From the NCBI GenBank assembly GCA_007693555.1, contig REDJ01000113.1, forward strand, positions 1-61,056: a stretch of DNA of 61,056 nt, written 5' to 3'. The translations under genes were made by a program, and so were the position numbers. The notes under the pieces were generated by a model, which had not been told where the DNA came from, searched no databases, and worked only from the letters and a program-made list of their open reading frames with translations. Shown here one piece after another: positions 44,976 to 53,242 of this stretch. The number at the start of each line of letters is the position of its first letter. Position 1 is the first letter of the stretch. The DNA comes from Bacteroidota bacterium. GTDB taxonomy: Bacteria; Bacteroidota; Bacteroidia; Bacteroidales; UBA7960.

Positions 44976-46373
44976 GTGAAAAACAAATATATAGACCTCA
45001 TAGAGCAAACTTTTGAATTTCCACAGGAAGAATTTAAAGTAATTGACAATGAATTGTATTTTCATGATATCTGCCTTATGGATATCATAAAGCAATATGG
45101 TACCCCTGTGAAAATCAGTTATCTTCCGAAAATTAGTCAGCAGATACAAAAGGCAAAAAGGCTTTTTCACATTGCTATGGCAAAAGTTGACTATGATGGT
45201 GAATATCACTATTGCTATTGTACCAAGAGCTCTCATTTCTCCTTTGTGCTTGAAGAGGCATTGAAAAACGATATTCACATTGAAACATCCTCAGGCTTTG
45301 ATATTTATATTGTGGAGGAGCTTTTCAATACTGGATTGATTGACAAAGATAAATACATCGTATGCAATGGATTCAAAAGACCATTATATACGCAAAAAAT
45401 ATCTGAATTAATTAACCGCGGTTTCGAAAATACTATCCCTGTATTGGATAATAAAGGAGAGATTGATGTATATGAAAAACTGATTGATAAAAACAAAAAA
45501 TGTAAGTTGGGAATTCGTATTGCCTCAGAAGAAGAACCTATGTTTGAATTTTACACTTCACGTCTGGGAGTACGTTATAATGATGTAGTACCATTCTACC
45601 TTGAAAAAATCAAATCCAGTCAAAGATTTGAGCTAAAAATGCTGCACTTTTTCATAAACACAGGCATACGCGATACAGCATATTACTGGAATGAGTTGCA
45701 TAAGTGTGTAAATGTTTATTGCGATTTGAAGAAAATCTGTCCTGAACTGGACTCATTGAATATAGGAGGAGGGTTTCCTGTTAAAAATTCCCTGGGGTTT
45801 GAATACGATTATGAGTATATGACAGAAGAAATTGTTGCCCAGATAAAAAGTATTTGTAAGCAGAATAAGGTTCCCGAACCGGACATATTTACTGAGTTTG
45901 GTGGTTTTACAGTAGGGGAGAGCGGAGCAGTTCTTTATTCCATACTTGATCAGAAGCAGCAAAATGACAGGGAGCTATGGAATATGATCGATAGCAGCTT
46001 TATGACTACTCTGCCTGATACATGGGCCATGAAGCAAAGATTTATTCTTCTGGCCATCAATAACTGGGATTCCGAATACCAACGGGTAAACCTTGGTGGC
46101 CTGACATGCGACAGCCAGGATTACTATAATGCTGAGTCCCACGCCAATGCTGTATTTCTGCCCAAAATGAAGGAAGGAGAAACACAATACATTGGCATGT
46201 TTCACACCGGAGCCTACCAGGAAAGTCTTGGTGGTTTCGGGGGTTTGCAGCACTGTCTGATACCGGCTCCCAAACTGGTAATAATTGACCGGGATGAGGA
46301 GGGAGAATTTTCAACAAAGCTATTTGCCAAAGAACAAAGTTTCAAATCCATGCTTAAGACGCTGGGATACTGA
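44976..46373 (+). CDS. PLP-dependent amino-acid decarboxylase, alanine-racemase fold (arginine decarboxylase-like)
   Basis: A 465-residue fold type III decarboxylase of the ornithine/diaminopimelate/arginine family. The PLP lysine is in YCYCTKSSHFSF; the Gly-rich phosphate loop LNIGGGFPVKNS and the ESGAVLYSI region with conserved Glu are present, as is the late TCDSQDYYN block. In Bacteroidota, proteins starting like this one are usually annotated as biosynthetic arginine decarboxylase, but substrate choice (arginine, carboxynorspermidine, diaminopimelate) cannot be read from the motifs. The start is GTG at 44976; no agmatinase or other polyamine gene is adjacent. It has its own promoter. Confidence 0.8.
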   Translation: MKNKYIDLIEQTFEFPQEEFKVIDNELYFHDICLMDIIKQYGTPVKISYLPKISQQIQKAKRLFHIAMAKVDYDGEYHYCYCTKSSHFSFVLEEALKNDIHIETSSGFDIYIVEELFNTGLIDKDKYIVCNGFKRPLYTQKISELINRGFENTIPVLDNKGEIDVYEKLIDKNKKCKLGIRIASEEEPMFEFYTSRLGVRYNDVVPFYLEKIKSSQRFELKMLHFFINTGIRDTAYYWNELHKCVNVYCDLKKICPELDSLNIGGGFPVKNSLGFEYDYEYMTEEIVAQIKSICKQNKVPEPDIFTEFGGFTVGESGAVLYSILDQKQQNDRELWNMIDSSFMTTLPDTWAMKQRFILLAINNWDSEYQRVNLGGLTCDSQDYYNAESHANAVFLPKMKEGETQYIGMFHTGAYQESLGGFGGLQHCLIPAPKLVIIDRDEEGEFSTKLFAKEQSFKSMLKTLGY

Positions 46374-46428
46374 AACCTCAGAGTAGCTTTGGCGTATAAA
46401 TATTTTATAGAAACTAAAACACATTCCC

Positions 46429-47121
46429 ATGTTCAGCCAAAAAAGTCTTTCTTCAGTTATTCTGCTGTTTTGCTTGTTCCTGCTCCCTGAAATCGTTTCT
46501 GCACAAAGACCGTTTCGTGGGCAAATCACATATACAATTACGTATCCCGGAAGTATTATTGACCTTGCTGAGTTGCAGGAATTGCCTGACAAGGCTCTCA
46601 TTACCACAAAAAATGACAGGGTAAGAACTGAGCTCACAGCAGAAAATGCCAGCCTCACGCAGGTAAAAATTGCAGATGCCAATACAGGAGAAGTTACTAC
46701 AAAGCTTGAAATCCTTCGCGAAAAATATGTTATCACCCGCAGCCGCCAGGAAGTTCAAACCGCTCTGCAGAACATGCCTCAGCCCGAATTTGAATATACC
46801 GACAGAACCCGCGATATTCTTGGCTTTACTTGCAGACATGTTATTGCCAGAGTTGTGGATGAAGATGGTAATATCCATGAATCGGATATTTACTATACGG
46901 ATGAAATACCGGGTTATGCCTTCAATTTCGATACTCCCTACAATGAAATACCGGGTTTGATGCTGGAATATGAAATGCGTGTGGGCCCGTTGAATATCAG
47001 GTATGAGGCAGAATCAGTGAGAAGCAGAATGTTTGTAGGAAACCGCAATTTTACTGTTCCGCGTGATTACCAGGTAATAACTTACGAGGAACTCAGGCAA
47101 AAGCTACAAGGTGATTTTTGA
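46429..47121 (+). CDS. Exported GLPGLI/DUF4412-like protein
   Basis: A 230-residue protein with a clear signal peptide (VILLFCLFLLPEIVSAQR). The mature region is mostly beta-strand; it starts RGQITYTITYPG, includes DRTRDILGFTCRHVIARV and ends with NEIPGLMLEYEM, which resembles the GLPGLI-family motif of Bacteroidota. DUF4412 proteins have the same general shape. The role is unknown; such proteins are predicted to be periplasmic. It is 55 bp after the decarboxylase gene and convergent with the DUF4956 gene (29 bp gap, no terminator hairpin found). Confidence 0.6.
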   Translation: MFSQKSLSSVILLFCLFLLPEIVSAQRPFRGQITYTITYPGSIIDLAELQELPDKALITTKNDRVRTELTAENASLTQVKIADANTGEVTTKLEILREKYVITRSRQEVQTALQNMPQPEFEYTDRTRDILGFTCRHVIARVVDEDGNIHESDIYYTDEIPGYAFNFDTPYNEIPGLMLEYEMRVGPLNIRYEAESVRSRMFVGNRNFTVPRDYQVITYEELRQKLQGDF

Positions 47122-47150
47122 TTACCGGACCTGAATATTTTTTTTTGATA

Positions 47151-47828
47151 CTAGGAAGTCTCATCAAAGAAGAGGTTGGTTTGTACCACACCTTTCAGGT
47201 TTTTTATGTTTGATACCAGTTCAGGGCCCTTCTGTTCATTCTTCAAGTGAATGTAGTAAGAAAATTCCATTTGCTCATTCTCGCTCTCTCCCAGAGTTTT
47301 TACATTTACAAGTTTATATTTTCCGCAATACTTTTTTAATGTATCCATAAATGGGTTATCCGGAAGGTTTTCACTTTTAGCAATAATCTGAAGCAGAAAC
47401 TCTCTTTTTTGTGGCAGGGCAAAGTTAAGCTGGGAAATTATCAGGTATACCAAGCCAATAAACAGGGTGCCAAAAATGGCGATTGAATATAACTTTACCC
47501 CTGATGCAAGCCCAATTGACAGAGCAAAAAAGATAAACATAATGTCAGATGCATCTTTTACCGCCGTACGGAACCGGATAATAGACATGGCTCCAACCAT
47601 TCCAAAGGCCCTGGCAAGATTGTTCCCGATTACCATAATTACTATTGCAGTAATCATGGTAAGCATAATCAGCGATACAGTAAATGCTGTGGAGTAATTG
47701 AGGCCTTTGTAGGTATATTTATATAAAACTGCTATAAAAATACCACAGCACATTGCTACAAGAATATTTGCTATGACATCCCTGGCTGTTATGCTGAAAA
47801 CAAATATGTTTTGAAAATCTTCTACCAT
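47151..47828 (-). CDS. DUF4956 membrane protein
   Basis: A 225-residue protein with four predicted transmembrane segments: ANILVAMCCGIFIAVLYKY, AFTVSLIMLTMITAIVIMV, DIMFIFFALSIGLASG and IAIFGTLFIGLVYLII. The conserved stretch GMVGAMSIIRFRTAVKDASDI lies between the second and third; the C-terminal third is soluble and ends GVVQTNLFFDETS. Biochemical function is not established. DUF4956 genes frequently accompany VTC-domain polyphosphate polymerase genes, as here (4 bp after the VTC gene). The protein could anchor the polymerase or form a path through the membrane, but this is inference. Confidence 0.8.
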   Translation of the reverse strand: MVEDFQNIFVFSITARDVIANILVAMCCGIFIAVLYKYTYKGLNYSTAFTVSLIMLTMITAIVIMVIGNNLARAFGMVGAMSIIRFRTAVKDASDIMFIFFALSIGLASGVKLYSIAIFGTLFIGLVYLIISQLNFALPQKREFLLQIIAKSENLPDNPFMDTLKKYCGKYKLVNVKTLGESENEQMEFSYYIHLKNEQKGPELVSNIKNLKGVVQTNLFFDETS

Positions 47829-47832
47829 TTTA

Positions 47833-48573
47833 TCAATAAGTTATCTGGTTCTCCAAATGCACATCATATCCTATAGTATATTTTGATAAGGCCTGATGGC
47901 GAAGTTTAAACTCCTGAATAAGTGACTTGGCCCATATGGGCATATTGTCAGTAAAATACTTTATCTCCAAAATAAAGTGATTTCTGAATAAATGTTTCAG
48001 ATCATGATTTTTAAACATTTCTGACATTTTCGGATTCAGACTGCTCCTTATATTTTTATCAAACGTTATTCTCACACCTGTGTCAAATATTCCGTAATAA
48101 GCTTCACGCTCGTAAACCACAAGAACTGTTGGGGTAAGATGCCTTTTTCTTAAATGGAAAAAAAACCTGGATGCATCAGCGTAGCTTTGTCCATTATCGT
48201 CAGGATGAACGTATTTAGCTATATCGGCAGTTTCTAACAGAGCAGGTACATCTTCCCAGTCAACAAATGCCCTGTGTTTATGAATACGGTTTTCTATTTT
48301 CTTTTTAATTTCAAATACCGCAACCGCCTCTTCCGTATACTCATTGTAAGTACGGATTCTGAATTTTTTTCTAAGCTCAACTCCTTCCGTTTTTTCCAGG
48401 TGGCACTCAAGATTTCGTGTATCAAGGTAGATACTCCTTACGGTATATTGCGGAAGAAATGCCCTGTGTCCATTCCCGTAAATATCACCACGCAGAAAGG
48501 GCCTGATACGCTTGCGCAGCAGATCAAGCATGTCATAAGGAACCAGATATTTTCGTTCGTATCTTAATAACAT
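47833..48573 (-). CDS. VTC-domain polyphosphate polymerase-like protein
   Basis: A 246-residue protein of the triphosphate tunnel metalloenzyme superfamily, VTC-type. The basic and acidic residues that line the tunnel are visible in order: RYERKY at residues 4-9, YTVRSIYLDT, ELRKKFRIRTYNEY, AVFEIKKKI, LVVYEREAYYG, FILEIKY, and the terminal SKYTIGYD. VTC proteins of yeast make polyphosphate from ATP; bacterial relatives are predicted to act the same way. It has no SPX domain or membrane helix of its own. Its ATG overlaps the HlyD-like gene stop (TGATG), and the DUF4956 gene follows after 4 bp, so the three are very likely one translationally coupled operon. Confidence 0.88.
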   Translation of the reverse strand: MLLRYERKYLVPYDMLDLLRKRIRPFLRGDIYGNGHRAFLPQYTVRSIYLDTRNLECHLEKTEGVELRKKFRIRTYNEYTEEAVAVFEIKKKIENRIHKHRAFVDWEDVPALLETADIAKYVHPDDNGQSYADASRFFFHLRKRHLTPTVLVVYEREAYYGIFDTGVRITFDKNIRSSLNPKMSEMFKNHDLKHLFRNHFILEIKYFTDNMPIWAKSLIQEFKLRHQALSKYTIGYDVHLENQITY

Positions 48574-49658
48574 CAGTTATTATATATTTCATTCATGAAC
48601 CGTCTGATATATTGAAATAAAGAGATGGGCTCGGAACTCATTTTTACATCCACAAGCATATCTGTGTAAATACCTTTGCTTTGATGAGAATTGATTTCGG
48701 CACTAACAAAAATGTGTTGCCTCTGGTTGAGGGTTTGCACACTGTTATCAAAATTAAAAATAACCGCCTGGCTTGATAAACCGTTAAAAGCTGATATAAC
48801 CTCTATTTCCTGACCGGTTTCCAGAAATTGCATATTATAAAGTTCAACGGGTATCAACACAACAAATTTAGTGGTATCAACTACCCTTAAAATTGCATCA
48901 TAATCCGGATTATTACCCTGTTTCCTCAAAATTCTTCCTGAAATAGGGCTGGTGATGGTAAAAGACTCAATTACGTTTCTCAGGTGTTTTATGTTTTGCT
49001 CAAGAGAGCTGATATTTGCTCTGATATAATCAAGCTGTTCCTGTTTGGCACCGGTAAGCATTGCTTCGTGCTGACTTTGTGCAATCAAATAGTTTTGGTA
49101 TCTGTTGTGATATTCATTTTCGGAAATTTCATATTCTTCAGCAGCTATATGGCCCAATTCAAATAAAGTCCGGTTTCGCTCGGTGATTCTTTTCTGGGTT
49201 TCATACTGTTGCCTGGCTTGCACCATTCTCTGAAATGCTGCCTGCACTTCTTCGGGTTTTTCTCCACTGGCATATAAGGCAAGCAGTCTGTTTTGTGCTT
49301 CCAGTTCGCCCTCCAACTCAATAAGTTTTAAAACTTCTTTACTGGAATAAATCCAACCAACTGTATCTCTTTCATTAACCCATGGATGATCAAAAACCCT
49401 TTCATGAACCTGAAACTGAGCCAAATCTCCCCTCTGAAATTCTGTTACCGAGTACCTGACTATACTATTTGTGTAATTGTTTTTTAAAATGTTGATAAGA
49501 TTGCCATCTGTGTTTTTGGCAAGGATCCATTCCCGGTAAGGGTATATCACCCCCTGACCTGTAATAGTATAGGTAGGGGTTAGATGCTGAAAAGCCAGAT
49601 AAATAACAGAAATAACTCCCACCATTATTAATCCGGTGGTTAATTGTTTGATCTTCAC
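48573..49658 (-). CDS. HlyD-like periplasmic adaptor protein
   Basis: A 361-residue membrane-fusion-like protein: one N-terminal membrane helix (TGLIMVGVISVIYLAF), a lipoyl/barrel-sandwich half (TITGQGVIYPYREWILAKNTDGNLINIL), a long helical hairpin (about residues 115-230), the second half (FTITSPISGRILRKQGNNPDYDAILRVVD) and a beta-barrel end. The family usually links an inner-membrane pump to an outer-membrane channel, yet no ABC, RND or MFS pump and no TolC gene is adjacent. Instead its stop overlaps the VTC polymerase start by one base, suggesting it works with that enzyme. A -7 box is at 49762-49770. Confidence 0.8.
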   Translation of the reverse strand: MKIKQLTTGLIMVGVISVIYLAFQHLTPTYTITGQGVIYPYREWILAKNTDGNLINILKNNYTNSIVRYSVTEFQRGDLAQFQVHERVFDHPWVNERDTVGWIYSSKEVLKLIELEGELEAQNRLLALYASGEKPEEVQAAFQRMVQARQQYETQKRITERNRTLFELGHIAAEEYEISENEYHNRYQNYLIAQSQHEAMLTGAKQEQLDYIRANISSLEQNIKHLRNVIESFTITSPISGRILRKQGNNPDYDAILRVVDTTKFVVLIPVELYNMQFLETGQEIEVISAFNGLSSQAVIFNFDNSVQTLNQRQHIFVSAEINSHQSKGIYTDMLVDVKMSSEPISLFQYIRRFMNEIYNN

Positions 49659-49761
49659 AGTAACTAATTTTTAGCAATATCGTAACATTTGCTTTCCATT
49701 TCAATTTTCAGGACTATGCAATGCGCTTTACTTATATGTTAACATTAAATTAACATCGGCT

Positions 49762-49770
49762 GCAAAAATA
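49762..49770 (-). promoter_or_regulatory. -7 box (TATTTTTGC on the minus strand) for the HlyD-VTC-DUF4956 operon
   Basis: Matches TAnnTTTGC about 105 bp before the HlyD-like start. No -33 TTG at normal spacing. Confidence 0.35.
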
Positions 49771-49904
49771 CACAAACTTTGCATAATAATTAGCAGTGAT
49801 TAATCCCAATAAACTGAAAACCAAAGGCAATATAATTAATTAACTAATTACCCTTGGTTTTATTGGAAATAATCGTAAAAAATACCCGGAAAAAACTTTT
49901 CGGC

Positions 49905-50474
49905 TTACTCGAAAACAGGTGAATAACCGGCTTCCTCAATGGTTTCGGCAATCAATGACTCGGGTATTTTACTCTTATCATACACAATATAAACTTCTTC
50001 ATTTACATGTGATGCCTTTACCGATTCAACTCCCTGCAACTCTCCAACCTTCCTGTTAACCAGTGCTTCACAACCACTGCATGTCATCCCATATACGGTG
50101 AGTTTAAGTTCTGTCAGGTTTTCTTCAGATACCTGCTCGGTCCTTTCATTGTTTTCAAGGGTCTGCAGGTAATATGGCGCTGCAAGTAATACAATGACAA
50201 GAACAGTAACTATACCCAGAATAACAACAGATTGATTTCTCTGGCGGTGGCGACCTGCACTCCGTTGCCGTGCTCTCTTAAGATTTTTGATATTTTGATA
50301 CCATAAGATAACAAGCAGTAACAAAACCAATGCAACAATAAATGGCCAGAATGAAATGATTCGGGCATAAGGCCCTTCAATACCTATATTTAGCTGGAAG
50401 CTAAAATCAAATATGTTATATGCGGAGATTCCTCCAAATAAAGAGGCTATAAAAGAAATTGCAAAAAAAATCAT
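49905..50474 (-). CDS. Membrane-anchored HMA-domain metal-binding protein
   Basis: A 189-residue protein: three hydrophobic segments (residues about 1-20, 40-58 and 82-100) separated by a basic loop (LKRARQRSAGRHRQRNQ), then a heavy-metal-associated domain from about residue 122 with the motif GMTCSGC (Cys132, Cys135). Fusions like this resemble MerT-MerP proteins, but the N-terminal part contains no cysteine, so it lacks the MerT Cys pair needed to pass mercury. It more likely handles copper or acts as a metal trap. No metal-responsive regulator or ATPase gene is near it. Confidence 0.75.
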   Translation of the reverse strand: MIFFAISFIASLFGGISAYNIFDFSFQLNIGIEGPYARIISFWPFIVALVLLLLVILWYQNIKNLKRARQRSAGRHRQRNQSVVILGIVTVLVIVLLAAPYYLQTLENNERTEQVSEENLTELKLTVYGMTCSGCEALVNRKVGELQGVESVKASHVNEEVYIVYDKSKIPESLIAETIEEAGYSPVFE

Positions 50475-50631
50475 GGCCTGTGGTTTTTAAGTTTGTGCTT
50501 TTAATGTTATAAAGTTACAAAAAACTATATGGTTTTTGATTATAAACTTATATTAAACAGACAGGAGTTTTAGTTATTCTCCTGCATTGGATGCTTTAAG
50601 CGAAAAATAATTTAATCAGATAAGAATAACT

Positions 50632-51303
50632 CTATTTGGGTCTTTCACCAAACAATGCTGTTCCAACTCTTACCATAGTGCTGCCTTCACCAATAGCTAT
50701 TTGCCAGTCATCGGTCATGCCCATTGATTTCTCATGAAAATCATCCTTTTCATTAAAATATTTTTCCTTAAGGGTTTTAAAAAATGAAACCAGGATTCTG
50801 AATTCTTTTCTTATTTGCTGAACATCATCGGTAAAAGTAGCCATGCACATAAGTCCTTTTATCCTGATATTTTTTAACTTCGAAAACTCCTCGCTTTCCA
50901 ATATTTCCCTGAGTTCCTCAAGTTCAAATCCAAATTTGCTTTCTTCTTCAGCAATATGTATTTGCAGCAGACAATCAATGATTATATCGTTTTTTACCGC
51001 TTCCTTGTTAATGGTTTTTAAAAGTTTAAAGCTGTCAACCGATTGAATCAGTTTTACAAATGGGGCAATATATTTTACTTTGTTGCTTTGCAAATGCCCC
51101 ACCATATGCCATTGAATATCTTTGGGCAATTCCTCATACTTTGGCACCATTTCCTGTGCTTTGCTTTCACCAAACAGACGATGCCCGCAATTATAAAGTT
51201 CCATTATTTCGGAAGGAGTTCTTGTCTTTGTTACGGCCACCAGTTTTACATGTGCAGGAAGTTCGGATACCAGTTTGTAATAGTTTTCAGCAATTTCTCC
51301 CAT
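50632..51303 (-). CDS. YggS/PLPBP family pyridoxal-phosphate homeostasis protein
   Basis: A 223-residue PLP-binding protein of the YggS/ProSC family. The PLP lysine is Lys26 (VAVTKTRTP), with FGESKAQEMVPKYEEL, WHMVGHLQSNKVKY, MGMTDDWQIAIGEGSTMVRVGTALFG at the conserved places. No catalytic activity is established for the family; loss disturbs vitamin B6 and amino-acid balance. I chose ATG 51303; the longer frame from the TTG at 51333 overlaps the promoter. Single gene, divergent from guaA. Confidence 0.94.
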   Translation of the reverse strand: MGEIAENYYKLVSELPAHVKLVAVTKTRTPSEIMELYNCGHRLFGESKAQEMVPKYEELPKDIQWHMVGHLQSNKVKYIAPFVKLIQSVDSFKLLKTINKEAVKNDIIIDCLLQIHIAEEESKFGFELEELREILESEEFSKLKNIRIKGLMCMATFTDDVQQIRKEFRILVSFFKTLKEKYFNEKDDFHEKSMGMTDDWQIAIGEGSTMVRVGTALFGERPK

Positions 51304-51329
51304 AAACGTATTAATCGGGTTGATTATAT

Positions 51330-51359
51330 GCAAAGATAAACAAGAAAATGAAGTTGCAA
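51330..51359 (-). promoter_or_regulatory. Promoter of the YggS-family gene
   Basis: Minus strand: -33 TTG (51357-51359), 18 bp spacer, -7 box TATCTTTGC (51330-51338). It is the best fit to the Bacteroidota consensus in the window, and the ATG is 26 bp downstream. Confidence 0.7.
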
Positions 51360-51399
51360 CTTTTGTTTTTCAGGTAAAATAATCAAAAGATATGACTGT

Positions 51400-51559
51400 T
51401 GTCCGGTAAAAAATAAAGTTCTGCCGTTTAACTAAGTAGTTTGGCTTCGCCGAGCTTACGGTTCCTCAATCATCTTCGTTACGCTCGGAATGACAGGTAG
51501 TTTTAAACAAAAGCCTGTCATGCTGAGCAAAGCGAAGCATCTCGTTATTTTACCGGACA
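51400..51559. mobile_element. 160 bp MITE-like element with 12 bp terminal inverted repeats
   Basis: The ends are perfect inverted repeats TGTCCGGTAAAA (51400-51411) and TTTTACCGGACA (51548-51559). It encodes nothing and is internally palindromic: 51473-51496 pairs with 51513-51536 at 19 of 24 positions (both arms contain the CTGTCAT/ATGACAG core). Shorter or partial relatives occur at 14607-14654, 34104-34128, 56053-56097 and 59016-59051. Such features fit a non-autonomous element moved by a transposase encoded elsewhere. No flanking target duplication is evident. It reads into guaA as an in-frame extension, which would create a false N-terminus containing the peptide VMLSKAKHL. Confidence 0.6.
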
Positions 51560-51618
51560 CTTCTGTATATGTGCATTTAATTCCTGATGTTTTTTATCAG
51601 GCAATAGTTCATAAGTTT

Positions 51619-51627
51619 TATCTTTGC
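51619..51627 (+). promoter_or_regulatory. -7 box TATCTTTGC directly before guaA
   Basis: Perfect TAnnTTTGC ending 3 bases before the guaA ATG. If used, transcription would start at or very near the A of the start codon (leaderless message). No -33 TTG at normal spacing. Confidence 0.4.
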
Positions 51628-51630
51628 ACA

Positions 51631-53160
51631 ATGCAAGAAAAGATATTGATTCTGGATTTCGGCTCTCAATACACACAACTGATAGCCAGACGTGTAAGAG
51701 AGTTGAATATATATTGTGAGATTCATCCCTATCATCATATTCCACAAACCTTAAACGGGGTTAAAGGTGTAATTCTTTCAGGAAGTCCATTCAGCGTAAG
51801 TGATCCGGAATCACCCCGGATTGAGCTCGACCGGTTTTACGGGAAATTACCGGTACTTGGAGTATGCTATGGTGCACAGTACATTGCACAGCAGAAAGGT
51901 GGAAGGGTGGAAGCATCATCCACACGTGAATATGGACGTGCCAATCTGGCTTTTGTTGACCGACATGAGTTATTGCTTGACGGGGTGGAAGATAATTCAC
52001 AGGTTTGGATGTCGCACGCCGATACAATTACCTTCCTGCCTGATAATTACAAGATTATTGCCAGTTCGCATGATGTGAAATTTGCTGCCTTTAAGGATGC
52101 TGTAACACCAACTTTCGGGCTTCAGTTTCATCCCGAGGTTTATCATTCTACCGACGGCCTTGCATTGCTGAAAAACTTTGTGGTGGATATCTGTAAATGT
52201 CCTCAAAACTGGACACCTGAATCTTTTGTTGCTTCTACCGTAACCGGTCTGAAAAAGAAACTCGGCAATGACAAAGTTGTTTTAGGTCTTTCAGGAGGTG
52301 TAGATTCAAGTGTTGCGGGTGTATTATTGCATCATGCCATTGGTGCTCAGCTCCATTGTATTTTTGTGGATAATGGATTGCTTCGTAAAAATGAGTTTGA
52401 AGATGTACTGGCATCTTATGAGAATATGGGCCTGAATGTTAAGGGTGTAAGAGCAGCAGACCGATTTCTGCAGGGTTTAAAAGGTGTGAACGATCCGGAA
52501 GAAAAAAGAAAAATAATTGGCAGGGTTTTTATAGAGGTTTTTGATGATGAAGCACATAGTATTAAGGACGTTAAATGGCTTGCACAGGGTACAATATATC
52601 CGGATGTCATTGAGTCAGTTTCAGTTAACGGACCCTCAGCTACCATCAAATCGCACCACAATGTAGGTGGATTGCCTGACTTTATGAAATTAAAAGTAGT
52701 TGAGCCCCTCAACAGTCTTTTTAAAGATGAGGTAAGACGAGTGGGAACAACACTTGGAATCAGCCCAACTCTGCTTAACAGGCATCCGTTTCCGGGCCCT
52801 GGACTGGGTATCAGGATATTGGGAGAAGTTACTGCCGAAAAAGTAAGGATTGTTCAGGAAGTAGATCATATTTATGTGAAAGCTTTGAAGGACTGGCATC
52901 TTTATGATCAGGTGTGGCAGGCTGCCGCTATTTTACTTCCCGTGCAAAGTGTGGGTGTAATGGGTGATGAAAGAACCTATGAAAATGTTGTTTGTTTGCG
53001 GGCAGTGGGTTCCACAGACGGAATGACTGCCGACTGGTCGCATTTGCCATACGATTTTCTGGCAAAGGTTTCGAGCGATATTATCAATAAGGTCAAAGGA
53101 GTGAATCGGGTAGTTTATGATATCAGTTCCAAGCCTCCGGCAACCATAGAATGGGAATAA
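51631..53160 (+). CDS. guaA: GMP synthase (glutamine-hydrolysing)
   Basis: Converts XMP to GMP with glutamine and ATP. The 509-residue protein has the class I amidotransferase domain with nucleophile Cys79 (GVCYGAQY) and the late QFHPEVYHS, the ATP-pyrophosphatase P-loop ([13 protein letters not shown]), and the dimerisation domain ending KPPATIEWE. The frame is open from 51490, but the first 47 codons come from the upstream repeat element; the conserved start [13 protein letters not shown] begins at ATG 51631. Expressed alone; a small hairpin follows the stop. Confidence 0.96.
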   Translation: MQEKILILDFGSQYTQLIARRVRELNIYCEIHPYHHIPQTLNGVKGVILSGSPFSVSDPESPRIELDRFYGKLPVLGVCYGAQYIAQQKGGRVEASSTREYGRANLAFVDRHELLLDGVEDNSQVWMSHADTITFLPDNYKIIASSHDVKFAAFKDAVTPTFGLQFHPEVYHSTDGLALLKNFVVDICKCPQNWTPESFVASTVTGLKKKLGNDKVVLGLSGGVDSSVAGVLLHHAIGAQLHCIFVDNGLLRKNEFEDVLASYENMGLNVKGVRAADRFLQGLKGVNDPEEKRKIIGRVFIEVFDDEAHSIKDVKWLAQGTIYPDVIESVSVNGPSATIKSHHNVGGLPDFMKLKVVEPLNSLFKDEVRRVGTTLGISPTLLNRHPFPGPGLGIRILGEVTAEKVRIVQEVDHIYVKALKDWHLYDQVWQAAAILLPVQSVGVMGDERTYENVVCLRAVGSTDGMTADWSHLPYDFLAKVSSDIINKVKGVNRVVYDISSKPPATIEWE

Positions 53161-53179
53161 ATTTTTTCTGCCCTGCAAT

Positions 53180-53214
53180 AATCCGTCGCGAACGACGTGA
53201 TTCATTGGTAGGTT
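53180..53214. repeat. Imperfect hairpin after guaA
   Basis: CAATAATCCGTCG and CGACGTGATTCATTG pair around a CGAA loop with two single-base bulges. No T-run follows, so it is not a standard terminator; it may protect the guaA mRNA 3' end. Confidence 0.45.
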
Positions 53215-53242
53215 ATTGATTTAAAGATAATATTTACATAGG

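Larger units (their letters stand above)
51304..51630. other. 327 bp divergent region between yggS-type gene and guaA
   Basis: Holds the yggS-type promoter (51330-51359, minus strand), then the 160 bp element at 51400-51559, and last about 70 bp containing a -7 box (51619-51627) directly before guaA. No other gene is visible. Confidence 0.7.

Noticed and set aside
51490-51630. In-frame N-terminal extension of guaA (47 codons, including VMLSKAKHL)
   Set aside because: The codons come from the MITE-like element; conserved GMP synthase homology starts at [13 protein letters not shown] (51631).
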